A stretch of DNA of 16,683 nt from Bacteroidales bacterium UBA6207 (GTDB lineage: Bacteria > Bacteroidota > Bacteroidia > Bacteroidales > F082): positions 1 to 16,683 of the forward strand of contig DISP01000096.1 in the NCBI GenBank assembly GCA_002421995.1. Reading direction: 5' to 3'. A program made the position numbers and the translations under genes. The notes under the pieces were generated by a model. The model was not told where the DNA came from and did no database searches. It saw nothing but the letters and a program-made list of their open reading frames with translations. Below are positions 1 to 7,600 of this stretch, piece by piece (the first letter of the stretch is position 1; every line of letters starts with the position of its first letter).

Positions 1-771
1 GATTCGGCAGTATGGTATGCCGAAGCGCTGCAGAATTACAATCACGCCCGTCCCGATCAGCAATACGAGGCAACAAAAGTAAGCAAGCAGACATACGCCT
101 TCACGATAGAAAACGGGCAGCTTGGCATGGACGATATGGCTACACTGTATCAAAACATAGATAATGATCGCGTTCAGCAGATCTCTGCCTTGGGAGAAGG
201 TGACAATTACCTCAAACTGACGGATGTGAATTTAGACAGCGTTGTTGGCACAACAGCTTACCTCAGCAGCACCAGTGTTTTTGGATTGCGCCTGATCGAA
301 GGGCTTTATCTCCCGTTTCAGGAGGGTGATGACTGGATTTGGGGTACACTTGGGCAGGTATATGGTGATCCTCCCGCAGGCAAGTGCGATGGCAGCATGT
401 ATGGCGTTTCGGATGCTTCTGACGAGTTGGCATGGAAGCTCAACCACCCGGCCGTTTCCACTATTCCTTATGTGTTCGTGAATCTTGTTACACGCTATGC
501 TGACGGAATCATGGACTATAATGAACGGTTATACACAGGTTGGAACTATCCACAGGTGAACTGCCTCACAAGTGACACACTTAATTATTATCTTTCTCAA
601 TCCCATAAAATTATCAATGACATTACCGAGGGATTAAGGCCTCCCGGAAAAGAATTCTCACATGTATTAATTGGTGATTATTTACTGATGTGGTCAGGTG
701 GAGGGCGTCATTTCCATTATTATACAGTATTTTATGGAGATAAGATAGTCCTCGGACAAGGTGAGGAGTAA
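1..771 (+). CDS. C-terminal part of a hypothetical, probably exported protein (5' end outside window)
   Basis: The frame is open from the first base to the TAA at 769-771 (256 codons seen), so the gene starts upstream. The first internal ATG (position 127) is not a credible start, because the 42 codons before it read as ordinary protein (DSAVWYAEALQNYNHA...). The phrase W-Y-x-E-A-x-x-N-Y is one I associate with secreted Bacteroidota proteins of unknown function; that association is from memory. The visible part is rich in aromatic residues, Gly and Asp, with no transmembrane segment and no C-terminal T9SS sorting domain. It ends at a short -GEE tail. A GGGRHFHYY stretch near the C-terminus is the most distinctive local motif, but I cannot assign a catalytic role. 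It sits about 115 bases upstream of the next plus-strand gene, which has its own candidate promoter. Real gene: high confidence. Function: unknown. Confidence 0.8.
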   Translation, partial: DSAVWYAEALQNYNHARPDQQYEATKVSKQTYAFTIENGQLGMDDMATLYQNIDNDRVQQISALGEGDNYLKLTDVNLDSVVGTTAYLSSTSVFGLRLIEGLYLPFQEGDDWIWGTLGQVYGDPPAGKCDGSMYGVSDASDELAWKLNHPAVSTIPYVFVNLVTRYADGIMDYNERLYTGWNYPQVNCLTSDTLNYYLSQSHKIINDITEGLRPPGKEFSHVLIGDYLLMWSGGGRHFHYYTVFYGDKIVLGQGEE

Positions 772-801
772 GTATTATTCATTATCCGACTTAAGTCTGT
801 A

Positions 802-809
802 TAATTTTG
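802..809 (+). promoter_or_regulatory. Candidate Bacteroidota -7 promoter element (TAATTTTG)
   Basis: TAATTTTG fits the TAnnTTTG -7 consensus of Bacteroidota and lies about 75 bases before the preferred start of the next gene at 885. I see no clear TTG/TTTG -33 element at the usual spacing. The 10-nt palindrome GACTTAAGTC (788-797) lies immediately upstream, and its core CTTAAGTCT recurs at 860-868 in the leader. The direct repeat could be an operator pair or chance. Confidence 0.4.
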
Positions 810-884
810 CTTTATTAACACATAACAATTATGTATCTGGAAGTTCAGGAGAATGCAGGCTTAAGTCTTTTTCGAAGATATAAA

Positions 885-2333
885 ATGAAAAACACTATCT
901 TATTAATAGTCTTCATCATTACAAATATAACCTTGTTTTGTCAGCAAAAAGGATGGCAAACAGTTATTGAGTATTCTGAGGATCTAATGCCAATGGATAT
1001 TCAGGAAACCAGCAATGGTGATTTTATCATTGCAACCAATGTCTTATTCCAAAATGGAGTCAGGGAGTATTCCTTGGTTTATAAGTTGAATAATTCAGGT
1101 GAGTTACTTAACTTTTCAATCATTGAAGACAGTTTGCAGAGTCTTAATATCTTTTCAATAGAAATAACTGAGAATGATCTTCTAAACGTGTTTGGAAGTT
1201 CATTCGATAGTCTTACAAATTCTAGCGTTAACCTACTGAAATATAAACTCAACGCTGATTTAGAAATTTTAAAGGAAAATTCACATGCCATTCTACCGGA
1301 ACTGAGGTTTGATGGACTTTTTGCAAAATCTGAAAGCAACAGTGAGTTTCTGTATTACGGAAGTGTATTTTTGACAAATAACAGATTCACTTCATGTGTC
1401 GCTCAGCTTGATTCAGCCTTTAATTTGTTAAAGTGGAGTATGCCTGATGCCGATAATCTTGGAATCTATTTTGATCTTAAAAAGCTCAACGATTCAAGTT
1501 ATTGGGCTTTGAAGATGTTTCCTTGGAGGCTTGAACTATTGGATTCTTCTTTCAATATACAGGATTATAGCATGATACCTGATCAGATGTTTGGAAACTC
1601 AAGCAGCAAATGGGTTAATGACTCAACTTTTTACCTTATTGGCGAAAATGCAGCTCCATTGCCCGGACATAATATTGCGCTCATTAAACAATTTCATCCG
1701 ATTGATACAACCGGGCATTTGTTTCGGATGTGGCATCATACTGATACAATAGACTTTCCCTCTCTTTGGAAAGGTATAGATTTTAAACATCCTGATTCAT
1801 TATTTGCGGGTGGCACGCATAATATGTCTCTCAACAACCCTTATTTTGGTAACCAGCCTTCATGGTTTGTTGTATTTCAAACCGACAGTATGCTCAATCC
1901 AAGATGGGAAAGGTTTTATGGTGGCGATGCGTATTATTTGATGACAAATATAAAAGCAACTCAGGATGGTGGTTGTCTTATCGGAGGGACAAGGTTTCGT
2001 TATGGGGGCACAAAGGCAAACAAAAGAGACATTTTTCTTCTCAAACTCAACAATGAAGGTTTGCTCACCGGCCAGATAGAAATGCCTGAATTTCAAATGA
2101 GGGAGGCCATCGTATATCCAAACCCGGGAAGTCAACTTCACATACGCTTAGCCATGCAGCATCCAAAAGCGCAACTACAGCTTTTTGATCAGGCCGGCCG
2201 TCTCATTTTGCAGCAACAGCTCCATCAAACCGAAAGCACTGTTGAAACTTCTCATTTACCTTCAGGTGTTTATCTGTATCAACTTAGCGCACCCACCGGC
2301 CTGAACGAAAGCGGAAAATGGGTGAAGGAGTAG
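885..2333 (+). CDS. Secreted protein with type IX secretion C-terminal sorting domain
   Basis: An in-frame ATG exists at 831. The ATG at 885 is preferred because it directly opens a signal peptide: MKNT, then a hydrophobic core (ILLIVFIITNITLF), with likely cleavage around FC-QQ. From there the protein has 482 residues. A Cys lies at the end of the core but the lipobox is poor, so signal peptidase I is more likely. The C-terminal ~75 residues match the T9SS type A sorting domain layout: VYPNP near residue 410, then a beta-rich stretch (LQLFDQAGRLI) and LPSGVYLYQL close to the end. Such domains send cargo across the outer membrane through the Por machinery and are then cut off. The middle has repeated phrases of the type 'DGGCLIGGT' and 'NGDFIIATN', typical of beta-propeller-like surface proteins, but no catalytic motif is visible. 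Exported by T9SS: strongly supported. Molecular role: unknown. Confidence 0.85.
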   Translation: MKNTILLIVFIITNITLFCQQKGWQTVIEYSEDLMPMDIQETSNGDFIIATNVLFQNGVREYSLVYKLNNSGELLNFSIIEDSLQSLNIFSIEITENDLLNVFGSSFDSLTNSSVNLLKYKLNADLEILKENSHAILPELRFDGLFAKSESNSEFLYYGSVFLTNNRFTSCVAQLDSAFNLLKWSMPDADNLGIYFDLKKLNDSSYWALKMFPWRLELLDSSFNIQDYSMIPDQMFGNSSSKWVNDSTFYLIGENAAPLPGHNIALIKQFHPIDTTGHLFRMWHHTDTIDFPSLWKGIDFKHPDSLFAGGTHNMSLNNPYFGNQPSWFVVFQTDSMLNPRWERFYGGDAYYLMTNIKATQDGGCLIGGTRFRYGGTKANKRDIFLLKLNNEGLLTGQIEMPEFQMREAIVYPNPGSQLHIRLAMQHPKAQLQLFDQAGRLILQQQLHQTESTVETSHLPSGVYLYQLSAPTGLNESGKWVKE

Positions 2334-2340
2334 AGAGGAG

Positions 2341-2410
2341 TTGATTTGTTGATTTGTTTATTTGTTGGTTTAGAGGGGTTTAGGGTTTAGAATTTAGAGT
2401 TTAGAGCTGG
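2341..2410. repeat. Low-complexity intergenic repeat (TTTGTTGATT / TTTAGAGTTTAG family)
   Basis: Quasi-tandem TTGATTTG units pass into TTTAGGGTTTAGAATTTAGA-type hexamer/heptamer repeats and end in GAGCTGG. The same two modules in the same order and orientation recur at 16527-16570 at the other end of the window. This type of dispersed intergenic filler appears common in Bacteroidota; I infer no function. Confidence 0.7.
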
Positions 2411-2416
2411 CGCACA

Positions 2417-2494
2417 AAGTTCAAAGTATTAAGTTCAAAGTTCAACCACAAACCACAACGCATCACGCATTACGCATCACCCATCACCCGTCAC
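2417..2494. repeat. Direct repeat AAGTTCAAAG and five 7-nt CATCAC-type units
   Basis: AAGTTCAAAG occurs at 2417-2426 and 2431-2440. From 2460 to 2494 there are five consecutive 7-mers: GCATCAC, GCATTAC, GCATCAC, CCATCAC, CCGTCAC. The block fills the space between the convergent T9SS-cargo gene and the 74-residue minus-strand ORF. No rho-independent terminator hairpin is visible here. Confidence 0.7.
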
Positions 2495-2508
2495 TTCCTG
2501 TCACTCGC

Positions 2509-2733
2509 TTATTCGTTCCTGTTTTTTCGGCAGTGGCGTTTCCGGCCAAGTTTGATGATGTCTTCGGCTGTGAATGGCAAGGGCTGCGTATCAGCAGCTT
2601 CATTTTGTAATTGTTTCATGCAAACTACCCAGGTGGCAGTGCTGGTGGGAAATGCCTCACCTTTCATTTCCATCAATATGCGGAGCATGAAGCGCAAGTC
2701 TCCGTCCGCATTTTTCATTGCAGCTGTACTCAT
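2509..2733 (-). CDS. Small hypothetical protein (74 aa)
   Basis: The protein begins MSTAAMKNADGDLRFMLRIL and ends in a basic tail (KLGRKRHCRKNRNE). It is soluble with no transmembrane segment or signal peptide and no family I recognise. The middle (PLPFTAEDIIKLGRK) looks like an amphipathic helix plus basic tail, so nucleic-acid or protein binding is possible, but this is only an impression. It is third in a minus-strand series after a sigma-like protein gene (2927-3649) and a 49-residue ORF (2771-2920). Its start is preceded by an A+T-rich stretch (ttttataattttaattt on the coding strand) with no Shine-Dalgarno sequence, as is usual in this phylum. Probably real because its composition is protein-like and the strand agrees with the neighbours; not certain. 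Confidence 0.5.
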   Translation of the reverse strand: MSTAAMKNADGDLRFMLRILMEMKGEAFPTSTATWVVCMKQLQNEAADTQPLPFTAEDIIKLGRKRHCRKNRNE

Positions 2734-2758
2734 AAAAATTTAAATTAAAATTATAAAA

Positions 2759-2783
2759 GTTTCAATTCCACTATGGTTCGAAC
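2759..2783 (-). repeat. Orphan CRISPR-repeat-like sequence, copy 1
   Basis: The plus strand reads GTTTCAATTCCACTATGG followed by TTCGAAC. On the minus strand it therefore ends in GTGGAATTGAAAC, and ATTGAAAC is the typical 5' handle of type I-B/III crRNAs. A second copy of the first 13 bases, GTTTCAATTCCAC, is at 3971; the two copies agree at 18 of 21 positions. There is no array with spacers and no cas gene in the window. It may be a decayed solitary repeat or an unrelated dispersed element. Confidence 0.35.
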
Positions 2784-2920
2784 AGATGATCAGGATGAGG
2801 TATGCCGCCGATGCATTGCCCCGGCCAAGCCTGTTGCCGGCCTGCTTCAACCGGATTCAGCGGGGCAATGTGTCTGCGGCTTCCCTCAGTGCGGCTTCGG
2901 GTCAGCAATTGCTGAACCAT
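2771..2920 (-). CDS. Possible small ORF (49 aa) after the sigma-like gene
   Basis: The ATG at 2918-2920 lies six bases after the TAA of the sigma-like gene, and AGCGGA sits directly in front of it. The frame runs 49 codons (MVQQLLTRSRTEG... to ...HPDHLFEP) and stops with TAG at 2771-2773, inside the CRISPR-repeat-like element. The region is clearly more G+C-rich than its surroundings. The peptide is basic at the N-terminus and rich in Pro, Gly and Gln, with no known family. The tight spacing and shared strand favour a translated, coupled ORF. Its short length and unusual composition leave open that it is non-coding or the end of a degraded gene. Confidence 0.3.
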   Translation of the reverse strand: MVQQLLTRSRTEGSRRHIAPLNPVEAGRQQAWPGQCIGGIPHPDHLFEP

Positions 2921-2926
2921 TCCGCT

Positions 2927-3649
2927 TTATTCTTTTTTTCTTGCATTCAGCACACTATTTCGCAACCTGCAATAAACACGTTCTTTCCTTTTTCTAAAGT
3001 TATCTTCTGTCCATCCTGTTTGTTTTAAAAACAGGGCTTTTTCTTCTTTTGGCAGATAACAGCCCGGCAGGTCATTGGCCTTAATAAACTCGATCAACTT
3101 TTTATCGTTCGGTTTTAACTTATTGCAGTCATTATCCAGACTGACGAGGTCTGATGCACGCGCATCAGCGATTGCAAGATGTTTTTCATCAAGCTCTTCA
3201 TCTTCAGCCGAAAGATAGTTGTTCATCAAAACCAACAGGTCGAGACTGGTTTCAGCTGTCACCGTCACCTTTAAGCGCACATACTTATTGTCGCTGCTGT
3301 GGAGTTCGTTCTGCAGCTCGATATTTGCCATTGCACTCAACAATACATCTGCGCTGAGCATTTTTCCTTTGGCATCCTTGTTTTCTTCCAAAAGCCTCAA
3401 TGCTTCCTGCGGATGCTGATACACTTCCATAAATGTGTTATGCAACACCACTTCAGGCAAATCGCTGCCATAGTAACGAATGTATTTTCGACATGCATTT
3501 TGGCACAGCTTATTGAGTATGTCGGCATGTTGGTTATAGAACCAAGTAAACGCCTTTGCGCGCAGTGTTTCGTCTGCGCCTGCCATGAGTTGAAGGAGAA
3601 CCGCGTCAGTTTGTGTTTCAAGCCCTCCGGAAAATGAATGATCTAACAT
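2927..3649 (-). CDS. Sigma-70-like (divergent) protein, 240 aa
   Basis: The first half resembles sigma region 2: residues about 15-85 contain AFTWFYNQHADILNKLC and a VVLHNTFMEVYQHP segment, which parallels the 'D-V-Q-E-T-F-L-R-V' helix of ECF sigma factors. The last ~50 residues (LPKEEKALFLKQTGW, then TEDNFRKRKERVYCRLRNSV) resemble the region 4 helix-turn-helix, where a basic recognition helix ends the protein. Between them lies a long acidic/polar linker (~100 residues) that is unusual for an ECF sigma. The match is remote and the -10-binding residues are not obvious, so it may be a sigma-derived regulator rather than a working sigma factor. It leads a minus-strand group with two small ORFs. 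I see no TAnnTTTG promoter directly upstream. Confidence 0.6.
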   Translation of the reverse strand: MLDHSFSGGLETQTDAVLLQLMAGADETLRAKAFTWFYNQHADILNKLCQNACRKYIRYYGSDLPEVVLHNTFMEVYQHPQEALRLLEENKDAKGKMLSADVLLSAMANIELQNELHSSDNKYVRLKVTVTAETSLDLLVLMNNYLSAEDEELDEKHLAIADARASDLVSLDNDCNKLKPNDKKLIEFIKANDLPGCYLPKEEKALFLKQTGWTEDNFRKRKERVYCRLRNSVLNARKKE

Positions 3650-3776
3650 AATTCAACGATTTAATAATTACAAAAAGTGTGACATGTTTCCAACTTGCTG
3701 AATACAAGTGTTTTACATATGCATCAAACAAGACATGCCATCAGTTTTTTCATCTTATCGCGCGGATTTTGCACGA

Positions 3777-3794
3777 CAATCAAAATTTTGATTG
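3777..3794. promoter_or_regulatory. Perfect 18-nt palindrome CAATCAAAATTTTGATTG
   Basis: The two 9-nt arms are exactly complementary with no loop, centred between 3785 and 3786. This form suits a dimeric DNA-binding protein better than a terminator. It lies 128 bases before the start of the divergent sigma-like gene and about 30 bases before a short plus-strand frame. No partner protein is known. Confidence 0.4.
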
Positions 3795-3970
3795 ATGAAT
3801 TTTTGAATTATGGTAGGAGGGAATGGTTTACTTTGTAAAAGTAGGTTCTGTCAAGGAAATTGTAAAGGACAAATTCCGGAGGTGTCGTTTTTGGTACAAC
3901 TTTCCAACTAATAGCTGGAAAAAAGGGCTCAAAACGTCAGTTTTTCGCCGCGGATGAGTCAATTTCCAAG

Positions 3971-3991
3971 GTTTCAATTCCACCAAGGCTC
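3971..3991 (-). repeat. Orphan CRISPR-repeat-like sequence, copy 2
   Basis: Begins GTTTCAATTCCAC, identical to 13 bases of the copy at 2759, and continues CAAGGCTC against TATGGTTC there. It has the same orientation and lies 1212 bases away. What follows (tttttactcaccc) does not extend the match. It could be a degenerate terminal CRISPR repeat or a short dispersed motif. Confidence 0.3.
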
Positions 3992-4056
3992 TTTTTACTC
4001 ACCCATGAAATTTGTCCCCTGATATTGAAGGTTTGGATTCTGATGGTAAAATGAAA

Positions 4057-4266
4057 GGACGGAGGTCAGAGATCGGAGAACAGAGGACGGAGGTCAGTGG
4101 GCGGAGGTCAAAGGCCGGTGTTGAAATTGTCCACGAATGCAGGAATGATTTGTATCCACGAATGGATGTGCCAGCTCAATCATTCGTCCTTCATTAGTGC
4201 ATTCGTGGCGACTTAATATGCGCCTGCTTAATGAGCGTATCTTTTAATTGGATGAGCGGAGGTCAG
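4057..4266. repeat. CGGAGGTCA-type direct repeats
   Basis: GGACGGAGGTCAG occurs at 4057-4069 and 4085-4097, exactly 28 bases apart. GCGGAGGTCA is at 4101-4110 and GCGGAGGTCAG at 4256-4266. The intervening GATCGGAGAACAGA is a degenerate unit. A 61-codon frame runs over part of it (4012-4197), but its Arg/Glu/Ser-rich content is an artefact of the repeat. Confidence 0.6.
4131..4208. repeat. Imperfect inverted repeat (CCACGAATGCA ... TGCATTCGTGG)
   Basis: The arms CCACGAATGCA (4131-4141) and TGCATTCGTGG (4198-4208) are exactly complementary. A third part-copy, CCACGAATGGA, is at 4156-4166, and ATCATTCGTCC at 4179-4189 pairs with the interior. It looks like two or more inverted copies of a CCACGAATG-type intergenic repeat forming a large cruciform or hairpin, in the style of REP/BIME elements. 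Confidence 0.55.
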
Positions 4267-4405
4267 TATGCCGTATTGGGGGGGGCAGTTTGCCGGAACG
4301 TGCAGCACGCAAAGCACTTGCAGAATTGTGGCCACGCTATTGGAATGCTTCCAAAAGTTTCTAAGAAAAGCTGAAATTCCTTAGAAAACGTTGGTGGAAG
4401 CGCGC

Positions 4406-4437
4406 TTGATTTTAAATTTTTCAAATTTTTGAATCAA
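4406..4437. other. A+T-rich nested dyad
   Basis: Outer arms TTGATT (4406-4411) and AATCAA (4432-4437) enclose inner arms TTCAAA and TTTGAA (4420-4433, 2-nt loop). It lies about 260 bases downstream of the Res-like gene's stop. The stem is weak and not followed by a clean T run in the operon's direction, so I do not call it a terminator. Confidence 0.25.
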
Positions 4438-4697
4438 ACTTGGTGAGGATTGGATTCTTGGGAGATGATTGATTGAGGCTTACTTTATAACTTATCGTCT
4501 GAAGCATTTGATGATTCACATAATGAGCTGGCCATTTTGTTTTGCCGCTGGTCTGTCGATATCCAAGACAGGGAGTCTTCCTAACCAATCTTTTATAGCT
4601 TGCGGATCTGGCACCAATGCTTTGCAGAATTTGAAGGATAACAGGCTTGTTTGTTGGCTTGTGCGACTTGGCAATGTGTGTGACTGCTGGCTTGGCA

Positions 4698-7600
4698 TTA
4701 TTTCGTTTGTTTGTCAATAATTTTATGAATGTAACTCTGCCTTTGTTCTCTCTGAAAAAATACATGATTTGAATTAAAATCATCTATGCTTTCTTGTCCT
4801 TTCCAATGGGTCAATTGGTTGTATGGCGTGTTAGAAATAATGAATGAGTTCAGTTCAATGTCCGGGTCATTAAGTTTAAGCTGAATACTTGTCTTGATGG
4901 TTTTATGTAACTGAATTTTAGGGTCTGTCAAACCTTGAATTTGTCTGAGTCCTTTAGGGTCAATAAATGAAACGTATTGCTTGTTGCCTATTACAAGCCA
5001 AAGGATAAAGTCAGGAAAAAAGTTGTTTGCCTCAAAAAAACCAATACCTTTTTTACTCATGTTTCTCAGCAAGTAAAGTTGTTTCACTTTGAAGAACTCT
5101 TTATTGGTGTCAAAATAATGTTTCAGGTCTTCGACTAAATCTCTTTCGCCTTTATTCAAAGGAACGGGTTGTATTTTAATTACTTCTTCATACCTTCCTT
5201 TGTCAATGTATATTAATGGCTGATATAGATGTAGATTAGCATACAAAGCTTCAAAGTCATTGTCGATTTTGATGGTTTTCTGAAACTCATTTTTACGAAC
5301 AACTTCCTTTAATTCTTTAATTTTTCCGATTAGTCTGTCTTCTGTCTTTTTAACCAGAAAATTGTATTCTGCTTCTAAATTTGGATGTGTGCTTTCAATA
5401 AATGCAACTTCTATCTTGTCACTGTAAAATTTGTTTTTCTGATAGTTGTAAAGTCTCTCTACAAATGATTTCAAAAGCGTAAGTGCCAGCTCGTGCCAAA
5501 GTTTTACTTTGCTGTAATCAGTTAATTCAAGTTCGCTGGACGGAATTAGCAAGGTGTACCATTCCGGACTTTGCAGAATGTCTTTTAATGCTTCAATAGA
5601 AAGGTTTACGTTGTACCAACTGCGTTCATTTTTGAACTTCTGTATTTCAAAATAAATCTTATTCCAGTCTAAGAAGGCAATATGAATATTTTCAAGTTTA
5701 CCTTCTTCAACCGTTACTACTGTTGAAACATTTGTGGTTTTTGAACTTTTTAGTACCTGAACTTTCGGATACCAATCCACAAGAACCGGGGGAACTTTCT
5801 CTGTAATTACAGCATCCACCAAAACATCACGTTTAAAATTGGAGCCATCTTTTACCTTGATGTATTTCAGTTTCTTCTCAGATAAATCAGAAATAGTTGG
5901 CAGAATGTCAACAGTGATTTTCTCAAAATCGGAATCCGTTGGCAAACCTTCTTCTTCAAGGTAATCTTTAAATTGCTGCATATAATCAGCCCTTAAACCG
6001 AAAATATTCAGCGTTTCAAGAATCGGAATTACTGCTGGAACATAATCAGGTTTTAAACTAGAATCTAAAGAAGTACTGCGTTTCAATGAAAATTTATAGC
6101 CTTTCAAACGAACCCCTCTGCCGAATAGCTGAATGATTTCAGAACCTTCACCACGGCCAATATTTAATAAACCCATTGTGCTTACACGCCAACTGCTCCA
6201 GCCTTCACTGAATTTCTTTGACCCTATCAGGATATTTACTTTACTGGTTTTGCTATTTATGTCGTGAAATAATGAACTTGAAAAATCCCTTTCGCCAATG
6301 TTCATTTTGTGCGCTTCGCATATTTTCAATAATCCTTTATCATCACCAACGTTGATAACGCCAAAATACTCTCCGTTACCAATGCGTAAACCAATTTCAC
6401 CGTCCTGACCTTTCAGGTTGTCAATGTGCAATGATGCTCCTGCAACCCCTGCGTTAAATACCTCTTTTAACACATCCTGAAATACTGAGTGCGCTGATTT
6501 TCCTGATTTGCGAATTTCCTTAAAAGCATTTCTAAAAATTGAATGTCCTAATTCATTATTTAAGCCATCTTTAGCTTCTAACAATAATTTGATTCGTTCA
6601 ATGGATTGTGTGTCATTCTTAGCAAATGTCTCAATGAATTTCAAGATTTCTACAACATCAGAAGCGGTTTCTTTGCTGATGCTTTTGGTTACTTTGCCGC
6701 CTACAAAAATCGCTAATGGCTTGTCAATCAAAAATGGTTCTATGGCTTTACCATGCTCTTTGAAAACCAATAGTTGTTCATAGAAAGAAAGGAAACTTGC
6801 AGTTAAATAAAGTACTACTCGCTCTTCTTTTCCGGGTTCATGCCATTGTTCATTTAGGTTTAAAATTTGATAATCTTTTCCATAACCATCGTTGTAGAAA
6901 TAGCGATAGGAATAGTCAAATAATGTTGCCTTTCCGTATTCATCAATCAATGCTTTTTGCTTTGCTCCTGATAAAGCATGTACTGCCTGACCAAAAGTTG
7001 CTGAATACTCAAATGAAAAACCTGTTTCACATAAGCGGTTTCTTTTATCCTTCCATTCTGTACCACCAGCACCTCTGTGACCCTCATCCACTAAAACCAA
7101 ATTGTTGCCTTCAAAGGCTTCAACTGCTACAGTTTTATTGCCACTTGTTTCTTCGAGTTTGTGAATATCAATGATTTCAATTTTTTGACCTGAAAACAGT
7201 GAGCCGCTTGTTTTATCAAATAATTCGGCATCCATGCCTGATTGTGCAAACTCCATTAAATGTTGTTTGGAAAGCCCTTCATTAGGAGTTAGCACAATTA
7301 TTCTGTTCAGTGTTTTTTCAAGGTTGTGTTGAATTAGGTAATACCTATATTGCAAAATATTTACATGCATCAACAGTGTTTTACCAGAACCGGTTGCATT
7401 CCAATAAGCAAGCTTATTCAAATCATTAACAATGGTTTCTAATTTGAATTCGGTAATGACTTTAAAATCGTTGCCATATTTACCGTGGTTGAAGTCTAAA
7501 AAGGTATTTAGCTCGCTTTGTAAAGCGGTTTTATCGCTAAAGTATTTATCTAAATAGATTTCCGTAAAAAGTAATGCCAAATACTGAAAGTATTTCCATT

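Larger units (their letters stand above)
3650..4697. other. Long intergenic region with repeats and palindromes, no convincing gene
   Basis: About 1.05 kb lies between the sigma-like gene and the end of the defence operon. It contains an 18-nt perfect palindrome (3777-3794), a second CRISPR-repeat-like copy (3971-3991), a CGGAGGTCA repeat cluster (4057-4266), a long imperfect inverted repeat of the CCACGAATGCA type (4131-4208), an eight-G run (4278-4285) and an A+T-rich dyad (4406-4437). Short open frames exist (44 codons at 3823-3957; 60 codons at 4516-4698 on the minus strand) but none has enough support to be called. From 4440 to 4697 I see no recognisable feature. Confidence 0.6.

Noticed and set aside
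831..884. Upstream ATG for the T9SS cargo gene
   Set aside because: It would put 18 mostly polar and charged residues before a clear signal peptide; the ATG at 885 opens the signal peptide directly.
2509..3649. CRISPR array around the GTTTCAATTCCAC copies
   Set aside because: Only two degenerate copies 1.2 kb apart, no spacers of regular length and no cas genes; recorded only as orphan repeat-like elements.
3823..3957. 44-codon plus-strand frame (MVYFVKVGSVKEIVKDKF...) with AGGAGG just upstream
   Set aside because: AGGAGG is only two bases before the ATG, too close to act well. The product has no recognisable family, and the region is otherwise repeat-rich and gene-free.
4012..4197. 61-codon plus-strand frame rich in Arg, Glu and Ser
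   Set aside because: It is produced by the CGGAGGTCA repeats and the CCACGAATG palindrome; no protein-like pattern outside the repeat.
4253..4375. Short plus-strand frames such as ...PERAARKALAELWPRYW
   Set aside because: Protein-like for about 25 residues, but there is no start and the G8 run interrupts. At most a gene remnant.
4516..4698. 60-codon minus-strand frame whose ATG overlaps the Res-like stop as TAATG
   Set aside because: The overlap is suggestive, but the sequence is rich in Ser, Gln and Thr at the start, matches no family I know and has no supporting context. It could be a decayed gene end.
4421..4783. 120-codon minus-strand frame overlapping the end of the Res-like gene
   Set aside because: It overlaps the conserved C-terminus of the Res-like protein in another frame and reads as a shadow. 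The Res-like protein ends at a normal length, so no frameshift is needed.
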